A stretch of DNA of 64,000 nt, taken from positions 8,708 through 72,707 of the forward strand of contig CAZLOB010000022.1 of assembly GCA_964561135.1 (NCBI GenBank). The letters run 5' to 3'. Shown one piece after another: positions 53,936-62,750 of the stretch. Source of the DNA: JANXDG01 sp964561135 (lineage in GTDB: Bacteria > Elusimicrobiota > Endomicrobiia > DTEH01). The notes under the pieces are model-generated. The model saw only the letters and a program-made list of their open reading frames with translations. It had not been told where the DNA came from and ran no database searches. Every line of letters starts with the position of its first letter. Position 1 is the stretch's first letter. The translations under genes and the position numbers were made by a program.

Positions 53936-54855
53936 TATAACTCTACCCCAACAAAAGTTATTTCAGGCTGAAGTTCAATTTTATATTTTTCTTTCACAAC
54001 TTTGATAATATGCCGGATAAGATTTACAAAATCTTCACAAGTAGCATTATTTTTGTTTATAATAAAATTTGCATGTTTTTCTGAAACACAAGCCCCACCA
54101 ATTGAAAAACCTTTTAGTCCAGCAGATTCTATTAACTTTGCAGCAGTAAGTTCTGTTTCATATGGATTTTTAAAGATACAGCCAGCGTTAAAAGTACCTA
54201 AAGGTTGTGTCTGTATACGTTGAAGTAAAGCTTCGTTAAGCCGTTTTTTAATTAATTCTTTATCTTCTTTTTTAAGGCGAAAATGAGCAGATACAACTAC
54301 ATACTTGTTTTGTAACCCACTATTTCTGTATCCAAAATCTATCTGTTCTTTATACAATTTTATTATTCCTTGTTCAGGATCATCAATTTTAACAACTTCA
54401 ATATATTCTAAACAATCAGATATTGTAGCTGTTTTTGTTCCAGCATTCATTATTATAGCGCCACCAACACTACCCGGTATTCCAAAAAGTTCTTCTAATC
54501 CAGATAAAGAATGTTCTACAGTTGTATTTATCAATGAAGGTAACATCGTGGCTGAATATGCAATAACTTTTTCTTCTTCTATATTTACTGTAGAAAAATC
54601 TTTCTTTAGTTTAATTACAACACCATCAAAACCTTTGTCAGAAACTAACAAGTTTGACCCTGCACCAATGACAAAAATTTTTTCGTTATAAAATTTTATT
54701 ATGGATAAAACATCAATAAGTTGCGATATATTTTCTACATAGACAAAATATTTCGCAGGACCACCTATGTTTAATGTTGTGTGTTTATTTAACTTTTCAT
54801 TAAGAACTACATTAATATTATGTTTTTTAAATGTTGTTATTATCTTATCTCCCAT
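53935..54855 (-). CDS. murB: UDP-N-acetylenolpyruvoylglucosamine reductase
   Basis: FAD enzyme that reduces the MurA product to UDP-MurNAc. It has TTLNIGGPAKYFVYV, VIGAGSNLLVSDKG, LFGIPGSVGGAIIMNAG and the proton-donor segment FNAGCIFKNP, where Cys226 stands in the place of the serine of E. coli MurB. ATG 54855 is taken in preference to TTG 54864; it overlaps murC by 11 bases. 306 residues. Confidence 0.94.
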   Translation of the reverse strand: MGDKIITTFKKHNINVVLNEKLNKHTTLNIGGPAKYFVYVENISQLIDVLSIIKFYNEKIFVIGAGSNLLVSDKGFDGVVIKLKKDFSTVNIEEEKVIAYSATMLPSLINTTVEHSLSGLEELFGIPGSVGGAIIMNAGTKTATISDCLEYIEVVKIDDPEQGIIKLYKEQIDFGYRNSGLQNKYVVVSAHFRLKKEDKELIKKRLNEALLQRIQTQPLGTFNAGCIFKNPYETELTAAKLIESAGLKGFSIGGACVSEKHANFIINKNNATCEDFVNLIRHIIKVVKEKYKIELQPEITFVGVEL

Positions 54856-56233
54856 AATATTCAATTAATTTATCTGCAATTTTGTATACATCACCTGCAC
54901 CTAAAGTTAAAACAACGCTATCTTCAGCTAAATTTTTTAGATAGTTTACCAATCTGTCAAAATTATACATTTCAACATTATAACCATTTTTTACAAACTC
55001 GTCATATACTAATTTTATATTCACTCCTTCTATTGGTTTTTCATTAGCAGGATATATTTGTACAAGGAAAACTTTATCTTTATGTGAAAAAGCTTTCGGA
55101 AATTCTTTATAAAGAAGTTGTGTACGTGTGTATCTATGTGGTTGGAAAACAACAACTATTTTTTTATTATTTGTTTTTATTCTTAATGTTTGAAGAGTAT
55201 AATAAATTTCGGTTGGATGATGACCATAATCATCATAAACATCAATTACCTTATCATCAATAGCTATTTGCCCTTTAAATTCAATTCTACGTTTTATACC
55301 ATCAAAACTTTCCAAAGCAGATTTTATATCTGAAAAATTAAACCCGCAAACAATACCTAAAGAAATTGTTGCTAACGCGTTCAATACGTTATGAATACCA
55401 GTCGTATTTAACAATACTTTCCCTACCAATTTGTCATTTTTATATACTACAAACCTTGAAAAATTTGGTTTTAACTCAATATTTTTTGCAACAAAGTCAT
55501 TGTTTCCATTTTTTATTCCATAAGTGTAATATTTTCTTTTAATTTTAGGTAATAACGAACAAATTCTTTTATCATCTCCATAAAGAATACTAAAGCCATA
55601 AAACGGAACAGAATTGAAATGTTGTAAAAACGCTTGTTTTAGATTATTCATAGATCCATAGTTGTCTAAATGGTCATTATCTATATTTGTGCAAACAACA
55701 ATATAAGGTGACAGATGTAAAAAAGAGCCATCACTTTCATCCGCTTCAACAACAATAAATTTACCCTTTCCAATTTTTGCTGACGAACCAATGTTTTTTA
55801 ATATCCCACCGACAACTATTGTGGGATCATATCCACATTGTTGTAGTAGTAATCCTATCATTGAAGTTGTTGTTGTTTTTCCATGTGTACCACAAATACT
55901 TATTGTATATTTCATTCTTGCAATTTCTACTAACATTTCAATACGAGGAATCACAGGAATGTTTCTTTTCTTTGCAGCAACTATTTCAGGATTATTCTCT
56001 TTTATTGCCGTGGAATAAACAACAACATCTACATCATTAACATTAGTAGCTTTATGGCCAATAAAAACTTTTGCACCTAATTTTTTTAATCTCTCTATCA
56101 CGACAGAATTTTTTATATCAGACCCTGAAACTTGATATCCCAAATTAAGCAAAACTTCTGCGATACTGCTCATCCCACTGCCACCAATACCAATAAGATG
56201 TACTTTTTTTACTTTATTAAATATTTCCTCCAT
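54845..56233 (-). CDS. murC: UDP-N-acetylmuramate-L-alanine ligase
   Basis: First Mur ligase, adding L-alanine. The 462 residues contain the Rossmann start HLIGIGGSGMSSIAEVLL, P-loop ICGTHGKTTTTSMIG, VVEADESDGSFLHL, NIDNDHLDNY and the DDYGHHPTEI motif diagnostic for MurC. It starts two bases after queF and heads the run murC-murB-ddl-ftsQ-ftsA-ftsZ. Confidence 0.96.
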   Translation of the reverse strand: MEEIFNKVKKVHLIGIGGSGMSSIAEVLLNLGYQVSGSDIKNSVVIERLKKLGAKVFIGHKATNVNDVDVVVYSTAIKENNPEIVAAKKRNIPVIPRIEMLVEIARMKYTISICGTHGKTTTTSMIGLLLQQCGYDPTIVVGGILKNIGSSAKIGKGKFIVVEADESDGSFLHLSPYIVVCTNIDNDHLDNYGSMNNLKQAFLQHFNSVPFYGFSILYGDDKRICSLLPKIKRKYYTYGIKNGNNDFVAKNIELKPNFSRFVVYKNDKLVGKVLLNTTGIHNVLNALATISLGIVCGFNFSDIKSALESFDGIKRRIEFKGQIAIDDKVIDVYDDYGHHPTEIYYTLQTLRIKTNNKKIVVVFQPHRYTRTQLLYKEFPKAFSHKDKVFLVQIYPANEKPIEGVNIKLVYDEFVKNGYNVEMYNFDRLVNYLKNLAEDSVVLTLGAGDVYKIADKLIEYYGR

Positions 56234-56235
56234 TT

Positions 56236-56634
56236 TTATTTTGACTCTCTTTTAACTATAGTTTTAATACCACCACGAAGGTTAAACTCAAGTTCTACAT
56301 ACAACCATTTTGGTTTTAACAATTTATTTAAATCTTCAAAAATTTGGTTCACTGCGGACTCGTGTACAATATGTACATTGCGATAACTTTGAATGTAATA
56401 CTTTAGAGACTTTAACTCAACACATACTTTATTTGGTACATATTTTATTCTAAGTGTTGCAAAATCGGGAAGGTTATTCCATGGACATAAACATGTAAAT
56501 TCTTGCGTTTCAATTTCTATTGTTATATCTTTCCCTTTATATTCGTATTCTAGTGGTATTAACAACTCTGGCGAAATTTTATCAAATTTCACTGACAAAT
56601 TCTTTATTCTATCATATAATTCTACTTTTTTCAT
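56236..56634 (-). CDS. queF: NADPH-dependent 7-cyano-7-deazaguanine reductase
   Basis: It reduces preQ0 to preQ1 in queuosine synthesis. The 132 residues are the single-domain type: FTCLCPWNNLPDFATLRI with the nucleophile cysteine, the QueF signature ELKSLKYYIQSYRNVHIVHE and FNLRGGI. It is separated from queE-queC-queD by rlmI and a SAM hydrolase gene, all reading the same way. Confidence 0.94.
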   Translation of the reverse strand: MKKVELYDRIKNLSVKFDKISPELLIPLEYEYKGKDITIEIETQEFTCLCPWNNLPDFATLRIKYVPNKVCVELKSLKYYIQSYRNVHIVHESAVNQIFEDLNKLLKPKWLYVELEFNLRGGIKTIVKRESK

Positions 56635-57827
56635 TAATTAAAAATTTCTGTTACAATAAATTTTAAATATTCTGTTTCATCTTTCATCGGAAAATATATA
56701 GGATGATCTTCTGATTGTGTCCCATAATATATTATAAAACCTTTTTGTTCGTTTTTCAACATAGAAGATAAAATCAACTCTTCTATATCTTCCAACGAAA
56801 TGTGTCTACTGCACACAGAAAAAGCTAAAAGTCCGTTGTTTGTTAACAATTTCATAATCTGTGATAAGACAAATTTATATTTCTTTTTTGCAGGATTAAC
56901 ATCTTTATCAGATTTTGCATATGATGGTGGATCAAAAATTATTAAATCAAACTTTGTTTTATTCTCTTGGATGAAATCTTCAATTTTTGCGCAAACAAAC
57001 TCAACTTTGACTTTATTTATTTTAGCATTTTCTTTTGCAAGTTCTATCGCATATGAAGACGAATCTACACCAATAACATTCTTGCAACCTGATAAAGCAC
57101 AAATTACACCAAATGAACCTGTATAACAGCATAAATCAAGAACATTTTTATCATTAGCGATACAAGATATATATTTTCTGTTTTCAAATTGATCATAATA
57201 AAAACCTGTTTTTTGCCCATTTAAAACATCAACAACAAATTTTGCATTCAAATGTTCAATAACAGTTATTAATTCATTAGTAATTTTATTTTTTGAATAA
57301 ACAACTTCTTTATATTTTGGTGCGACTTCAAGTTCTCGTTGGTAAATATCGTTGTTTACAACAATAAATTTTGGATTAAAAATATCTATTAAACAACTAA
57401 AAATTTCGTTTTTAAACAACTCCATTGCATAAGAAAAAAACTGTATAACAAAAATATCTCCGTATCTATCTATTACTACACCCGGTAAAAAATCACTCTC
57501 TCCATAAACAATTCTACAGTACTTTATATTTATTCCATACTTCTTTCTTCTTTCTATTGCATTCTTTATTCTTTTATAAAAAAAATCTTTATTGATTTTT
57601 TCCTCTCTTCTTTGTGAAAGAATACGAATAGAAATTAAAGAATGTGGATTATATACACCTTTACACAAAAAATTATCTTTGTGATCATATACTTCGACAA
57701 AAGAAATTTGTTTTGTTAAGTTTTTATGTTCAATTTCATTAGAAAAAATCCATAAGTATCCATTTTTAACTCTGTTTTTAAATTGTTTTGAAACTTTAAT
57801 TTTTATAGGTTCAACATAATTATTCAT
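56634..57827 (-). CDS. rlmI: RlmI-like 23S rRNA cytosine-C5 methyltransferase
   Basis: A 397-residue SAM methyltransferase with an N-terminal PUA domain (VKNGYLWIFSNEI) and a Rossmann domain: KTGFYYDQFENRKYI, VLDLCCYTGSFGV, IIFDPPSYAKSDKDVN and the catalytic cysteine in AFSVCSRHIS. RlmI methylates C1962 of 23S rRNA in E. coli. The exact target base here is inferred from the family. Confidence 0.88.
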   Translation of the reverse strand: MNNYVEPIKIKVSKQFKNRVKNGYLWIFSNEIEHKNLTKQISFVEVYDHKDNFLCKGVYNPHSLISIRILSQRREEKINKDFFYKRIKNAIERRKKYGINIKYCRIVYGESDFLPGVVIDRYGDIFVIQFFSYAMELFKNEIFSCLIDIFNPKFIVVNNDIYQRELEVAPKYKEVVYSKNKITNELITVIEHLNAKFVVDVLNGQKTGFYYDQFENRKYISCIANDKNVLDLCCYTGSFGVICALSGCKNVIGVDSSSYAIELAKENAKINKVKVEFVCAKIEDFIQENKTKFDLIIFDPPSYAKSDKDVNPAKKKYKFVLSQIMKLLTNNGLLAFSVCSRHISLEDIEELILSSMLKNEQKGFIIYYGTQSEDHPIYFPMKDETEYLKFIVTEIFN

Positions 57828-58641
57828 ATACTAACCAAAATTCTGATGATGTCAAATCAATTTTGTTTTTTAGAAACTCGTATGCATTAGCTTTGTTTAT
57901 TGCAACTTCAATATATCCGATAGAATTAACGTATGCTAAAAATTCTTTTTCTTTTACATCTGCATAACATTTTTTAATTTTGGCCTTAAACATAGGTTTA
58001 TTTTTATAACAAATTGTAAGATAATATCTCTCAATTTTGTTTTTATTTAATACTTCTTCAGGTAAAGATGTAATGATATTCCCGAAACTATCACTAAAAA
58101 GATATTTTCCAACAACAATTTTTTTATTACCAAGTTTTTTTATTTCATAAGAAAAGTTTTGTAGTGTTATAATTTTTGATTTTTCAAATTTTTCACAAAT
58201 TTTTTTAATAGGCACATTTTTAGATATATAAGCACCTACAGGTGAAAAAATATCCCGTCCATGGAAAGTATTACTTATTTTAGGTAAAAAAAATTTTGTG
58301 TTAACTATTTTATAAACTGAATAATTTTTTTCTTTATCTATCACTTTTGTTATTAATCCATTATTGGGTACAATAAAAACATAAAATCTTGTCTTTATCA
58401 AAAGTATTTCTCTTTCACTTCCTACTCCAGGGTCAACTACACATACAAAAATACTTCCTCTCGGAAAAAACTCATAAGATTTTGCAAGGATAACTGATGC
58501 TTGTAGAACATTTTGTGGTGCAATATTATGACAAAGATCAATTATTTCTGCATTAGGATTTATCTTTTTAATTACTCCTTTCATTTGGCCAATATAAAAG
58601 TCGTTATTGAAATCTGTCAACAAAACAATAGGCCTTTTCAT
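57820..58641 (-). CDS. SAM hydroxide adenosyltransferase (DUF62)
   Basis: A 273-residue protein of the duf-62/SalL superfamily, which splits SAM to adenosine and methionine using water. Motifs: LLTDFNNDFYIGQMKGVIKK, IIDLCHNIAPQNVLQASVIL, VVDPGVGSEREIL, VPNNGLITKVI and TFHGRDIFSPVGAYI. The usual TDFG is TDFN here. It overlaps queE and rlmI slightly, so it is in their operon. The physiological role is not established. Confidence 0.88.
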   Translation of the reverse strand: MKRPIVLLTDFNNDFYIGQMKGVIKKINPNAEIIDLCHNIAPQNVLQASVILAKSYEFFPRGSIFVCVVDPGVGSEREILLIKTRFYVFIVPNNGLITKVIDKEKNYSVYKIVNTKFFLPKISNTFHGRDIFSPVGAYISKNVPIKKICEKFEKSKIITLQNFSYEIKKLGNKKIVVGKYLFSDSFGNIITSLPEEVLNKNKIERYYLTICYKNKPMFKAKIKKCYADVKEKEFLAYVNSIGYIEVAINKANAYEFLKNKIDLTSSEFWLVYE

Positions 58642-59345
58642 TTTATATAATACAAGGTCCTGTGTAACTGAGGAATTATATGTATTGATGGTACATATCT
58701 TTTTGCTTTCCTAAAAATTTCAACAAGATTAAAAAAAAGTTTTCTATTTCTTTTTTTTAATGCTGAAGTTTCCGGCTGTAATACCAAAATTTTTGGTTTT
58801 GCATTTTTTAAAAGATGACAAATTTTTTTTAATGTATTTTTTTTATACCACGCTCTCCCACAAACCACCATCTTTATAAAAAACTTCTTATTTTTATTCT
58901 TACATAAACTAATAACTTTTTCAGCTTCACGCAGTGTATTTTTTTTATTTAAATCATCATCTGGAATTTTGACATTAACTGCGCAAACATCTATAAGATC
59001 TATTATTTTTTCAAATTGGTTTAATGATGAAGCATTTGTTTCTAAATAAATTTTTACTCTACAATTTTTTATAATCTCTTTTATAAAAAACGGTAGATCT
59101 TTTTGTAGCAAAGGTTCACCACCTGTTAAACTTATAAACTCAGGTCTATATTTTTTAACATATTCCAAAACTTTTTTAACAGCAACATTTAATTCAACTT
59201 TATCCTTTGATGAAACTTTTTTTGCATATTTTGTATCACAATAACAACAACTAAGATTACATCCTGCAAACCTTACAAACACCGTTGGGCAACCAATATA
59301 AGGACCTTCAGCTTGGTAAGAAAAGAAAATTTCTTTAATGTTCAT
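58638..59345 (-). CDS. queE: 7-carboxy-7-deazaguanine synthase
   Basis: Radical-SAM enzyme that contracts carboxytetrahydropterin to CDG in queuosine synthesis. The 235 residues have FSYQAEGPYIGCPTVFVRF, the CxxxCxxC cluster motif in AGCNLSCCYCDTKYA, SLTGGEPLLQKDL and YLETNAS. It overlaps queC upstream by four bases. Confidence 0.94.
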   Translation of the reverse strand: MNIKEIFFSYQAEGPYIGCPTVFVRFAGCNLSCCYCDTKYAKKVSSKDKVELNVAVKKVLEYVKKYRPEFISLTGGEPLLQKDLPFFIKEIIKNCRVKIYLETNASSLNQFEKIIDLIDVCAVNVKIPDDDLNKKNTLREAEKVISLCKNKNKKFFIKMVVCGRAWYKKNTLKKICHLLKNAKPKILVLQPETSALKKRNRKLFFNLVEIFRKAKRYVPSIHIIPQLHRTLYYIK

Positions 59346-60010
59346 TTTTTATCCAATGGATCAACAAGCCCTGCTTTTTTAAACCCCATTTTACGAAACC
59401 TGCAAGAGTCACAACTTCCACAAGGTCTTTTTGCACCTTTATAACAACTCCATGTGTTTTGCAAAGGGACACCAAGTTTTACTGCTAATTTAACAATTTC
59501 TTCTTTTGTCAAATTGATAAGTGGAGCAACAATTTTTATTTTTTTACCACTTACACCCTTCTTTGTTCCAACATTTATCATTTTTTGGAAAGCGTCAACA
59601 AACTCTTGCCTACAGTCAGGATATCCAGAAAAATCAATTTGGTTTGCTCCAAAAAAAATGTAATTAGCATCTATTACTTCTGCCAAAGATGTTGCAAACG
59701 ATAAAAATATTATATTTCTTGCAGGAACATAAGTTAACGGGATTACATTTTTGTGTTTGCTTTTAGTCAACTTAAGTTTTTTATTAATTAACGAACTACC
59801 TTTCCAAGGTAGACCAAATTTTACAACATAGTATTTCAACCCTAAACTTTTAGCAATTTTTTTTGCACAATAAATTTCTTTTTTATGTCTTTGTCCATAG
59901 TCAAATATAAGGCACACAGGCTTATATCCTTGCTTAATTACATAATAAAGAGTGGTAGTAGAATCTAACCCGCCAGAAAGTAAAACAACACATTTTTTAT
60001 TCTTCTTCAT
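59342..60010 (-). CDS. queC: 7-cyano-7-deazaguanine synthase
   Basis: ATP-dependent enzyme forming preQ0 from CDG and ammonia. In 222 residues: the PP-loop LLSGGLDSTTTLYYV, FDYGQRHKKEI, YVPARNIIFLSFA and the zinc motif SCYKGAKRPCGSCDSCRFR. It overlaps queD and queE, forming queD-queC-queE. Confidence 0.96.
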   Translation of the reverse strand: MKKNKKCVVLLSGGLDSTTTLYYVIKQGYKPVCLIFDYGQRHKKEIYCAKKIAKSLGLKYYVVKFGLPWKGSSLINKKLKLTKSKHKNVIPLTYVPARNIIFLSFATSLAEVIDANYIFFGANQIDFSGYPDCRQEFVDAFQKMINVGTKKGVSGKKIKIVAPLINLTKEEIVKLAVKLGVPLQNTWSCYKGAKRPCGSCDSCRFRKMGFKKAGLVDPLDKK

Positions 60011-60383
60011 AACTCGCGTACTGGGTTGGTGTTTCCCACACGATAACCTTTATTTTTTGTATATTTTTATATTTTAAAAGTTTCTCTTTTAATTTTTCGT
60101 ATATAAACTTTGCAATATTTTCTGCAGTTGGTTGATTATTTTTAAAAAATGGAAGGTTGTTTAAATATTTATGGTCTAACTGGTATAAAATTTTGTTCAA
60201 AACTTTTTTTAATTTCACAAAATCTATTACCATTTGTTGAGTGTTTAACTTTGTAGATGAAACGATAACCCCTACTTTCCAATTATGTCCATGTAGATTC
60301 TCACATTTACCTTTATATAATTTCAAATGATGTGCAGCAGAAAAACTGTTTTCTACATATACTTCAAATTTATTCACTTTCAT
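59997..60383 (-). CDS. queD: 6-carboxy-5,6,7,8-tetrahydropterin synthase
   Basis: It converts dihydroneopterin triphosphate to carboxytetrahydropterin, the first committed queuosine step. The 128 residues show zinc histidines in FSAAHHLKLY and ENLHGHNWKVGV, LDHKYLN, PTAENIAKFIYEKL and the glutamate in VWETPTQYASY. The GTP cyclohydrolase feeding it is not in the window. Confidence 0.94.
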   Translation of the reverse strand: MKVNKFEVYVENSFSAAHHLKLYKGKCENLHGHNWKVGVIVSSTKLNTQQMVIDFVKLKKVLNKILYQLDHKYLNNLPFFKNNQPTAENIAKFIYEKLKEKLLKYKNIQKIKVIVWETPTQYASYEEE

Positions 60384-61237
60384 TCAATTTTAACTTTTTT
60401 AACATATTTTATTTCTTGACCTAATAACAACGATCCTATTTTTTTAAAACTTTCAGGATTGTCAGAAACAAAAAATTTATATTTTGGTTTGTTATTCCTA
60501 AATTTACACAATTTATTTTCTTCAAGAATTTTTTTAACTTCTTTTGCTGTTTCTAACGACGAATCCACAACAGTAACATTTTTACCAATTATATCTTGAA
60601 TTATATTTTTTATTGCAGGATAATGAGTACAACCTAATACTAAAACATCAATACCAAAATTTTTTAAAGGTGCTAAATACTCAGCTGATAGTTGTCTTAA
60701 AATATTTTCATGGTTTATTGTTTGATAATAGTCACTATTTATAAGTTGAAGTTTATCAATCCATCCTTCTTCTATTAAAGGGACAAACAAAGGTGTTGGT
60801 TGGCAAAAAATTTTTGCCTTATTACAAATTTTTTTAATCGCTTTTATATATGATTTGCTTTTTATAGTTGCTTTTGTACCGATTACTCCAATTTTATAAT
60901 TTTTTGTGTATTCAACAGCAGCCCTAGCACCAGGAGTGACAACTTCTACTATTTTGAGATTTTTAAACATTTTTTTTAACATTGGGATAGCATATGATGA
61001 TGAAGTATTACATGCTACTACTAAAAGTTTTATTTTATGTTGCAACAAAAACTTTGTATTTTGTATTGAATATTTTATTATTGTTTCTTTTGATTTATTT
61101 CCGTAAGGCACTCTTGCGGTATCACCAAAATATACTATATCTTCATTTGGCAACAAATCTATAATCGCTTTAACAACTGTTAATCCACCAATACCTGAAT
61201 CAAATATGCCTATAGGTCTATCATTTATTATTCTCAT
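60380..61237 (-). CDS. murI: Glutamate racemase
   Basis: It makes D-glutamate for peptidoglycan. From ATG 61237 the protein has 285 residues with IGIFDSGIGGLTVVKAI, YFGDTARVPYG, the first catalytic cysteine in VVACNTSSSYA and the second in LVLGCTHYPAIK. An upstream start at 61261 would overlap the amidase gene by 41 bases; 61237 overlaps by 17. It precedes queD by a four-base overlap. Confidence 0.94.
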   Translation of the reverse strand: MRIINDRPIGIFDSGIGGLTVVKAIIDLLPNEDIVYFGDTARVPYGNKSKETIIKYSIQNTKFLLQHKIKLLVVACNTSSSYAIPMLKKMFKNLKIVEVVTPGARAAVEYTKNYKIGVIGTKATIKSKSYIKAIKKICNKAKIFCQPTPLFVPLIEEGWIDKLQLINSDYYQTINHENILRQLSAEYLAPLKNFGIDVLVLGCTHYPAIKNIIQDIIGKNVTVVDSSLETAKEVKKILEENKLCKFRNNKPKYKFFVSDNPESFKKIGSLLLGQEIKYVKKVKIE

Positions 61238-62750
61238 AGTATCTTTTAATTGCTGATACAATACCGTCTGCTATTAAATTTTGAAAATCAGTTTGAGCTA
61301 ATTTCAGTTCTTCATTGGGATTTGAGATAAATCCGCATTCAACTAAAACTGCTGGCATTTGTGCCCCACGTAAAACATAAAATCCTGCTTGTTTAACACC
61401 ACGATAATTTTGTTTTGTCCTGCTTGTAACTTCTTTACCAATTATACTACATAATTTTGCAGATTCATTTATAAACTCATTAACTATCATAGACCACAAA
61501 ATCTTTTGCAGTTTTGTAAGTTCTTCAGTAGGTTTTTCGAATTTTATAACTTCGTTCTCAAGTCGTTCTGTTGCAACAGCATCTGGATCAGTTGCTTTTT
61601 CTGAAAGAAAATAAACTTCGAATCCGTAATCAGTCCCACTTGGTTTTTCTGAAGCGTTGCAATGTATTGAAATAAAAATATCGGCATTGTTTTTGTTTGC
61701 AAAATCAGTTCTTTTAACTAAAGGTATAAAAACATCTTCTTCTCGTGTAAGTAATACATTAAAACCTTCTTCTATAAGCTTTTGTTTTACTAACAAAGAT
61801 ATTTTAAGATTAATATCTTTTTCTTTTGTACCATATTTACCGACAGCACCTGGGTCTTCCCCACCGTGGCCAGGATCTATTACTATTAAACGACCTGTCT
61901 TTTTATTTGTATTTTCAATTTTTGTAACAACAATTGTATCTGTTGAGATAAAATTTTGTTGTTCACTATCAACAATTTTTTGTTCTTGCTCTATAGTTTT
62001 TTTAATAAACAATAAAATTTTATTTTTCTCTTCTTCTTTTCTTATACTAATCTTTTGCAGCTCTTCTGCCAAAAAGATCTCCGTTATAACATTATTGTTT
62101 TGTTGATAAAGAGAAATTTTATGTATTATACTATCCTCAATTTTAAACTCTTTTGGTTGAACTTTTCCTGAAAAAAAAGTAAAAACTATCTTTTTAGTAT
62201 TAACATCATAGTTATATTGTGTTCCAACTGGATATTTAAACTCAATTTTTGCTTCGTTTTTAGTAACATAGTAGCTAACAGTAATATTATCCTTCCAATT
62301 TATCAAAAGTAAATCTTCTTTTTGTCTATATTCTACTTCAGCATTAAGTGCGTTTATAAACTCAGCATTGTTTAATATTGATATAGGAACAAAAGTCCTA
62401 TTTTTTATGTTCAAAACATTACTATTTAAAAATCCTTTTTTATTAGAATAAATAAAATAATCTTTGTTAAAGAAGAAATATATTTTTTCTCCTTTACAAT
62501 TGAAACTGACATATTTTCCAACAGGATAATATGTTATGGTAGCTGAAAAAATTTTTGTTAAATCTTTAAGTAAAATATATTTTTCTTGTTGTCCTTTAAT
62601 ATAGTAAACAGGTAGTTCAAAGACCTTCTCAGTGTTTACAATAGTTTGTATTGTAGTATAAAAACCGACTGATGATGAAGCATATAATAAAGATAAAAAA
62701 CATAAAAAATAACATAAAATTTTTTTTATTTTGTTTTTACAGGTAGCCAT
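61221..62750 (-). CDS. N-acetylmuramoyl-L-alanine amidase (AmiC-like), exported
   Basis: A zinc amidase that cuts stem peptides from glycan strands, often at the division site. The 509 residues have a signal peptide (about 8-25), an N-terminal copper-amine-oxidase-like domain (FVPISIL region), an AMIN-like beta domain at about 160-260 and an Amidase_3 domain: VIDPGHGGEDPGA, REEDVFIPLVKR, FISIHCNA and PAVLVECGFISNPNE. The M23 protein at 8 kb could be a partner or activator. It overlaps the histidine kinase by 25 bases. Confidence 0.92.
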   Translation of the reverse strand: MATCKNKIKKILCYFLCFLSLLYASSSVGFYTTIQTIVNTEKVFELPVYYIKGQQEKYILLKDLTKIFSATITYYPVGKYVSFNCKGEKIYFFFNKDYFIYSNKKGFLNSNVLNIKNRTFVPISILNNAEFINALNAEVEYRQKEDLLLINWKDNITVSYYVTKNEAKIEFKYPVGTQYNYDVNTKKIVFTFFSGKVQPKEFKIEDSIIHKISLYQQNNNVITEIFLAEELQKISIRKEEEKNKILLFIKKTIEQEQKIVDSEQQNFISTDTIVVTKIENTNKKTGRLIVIDPGHGGEDPGAVGKYGTKEKDINLKISLLVKQKLIEEGFNVLLTREEDVFIPLVKRTDFANKNNADIFISIHCNASEKPSGTDYGFEVYFLSEKATDPDAVATERLENEVIKFEKPTEELTKLQKILWSMIVNEFINESAKLCSIIGKEVTSRTKQNYRGVKQAGFYVLRGAQMPAVLVECGFISNPNEELKLAQTDFQNLIADGIVSAIKRYYENNK

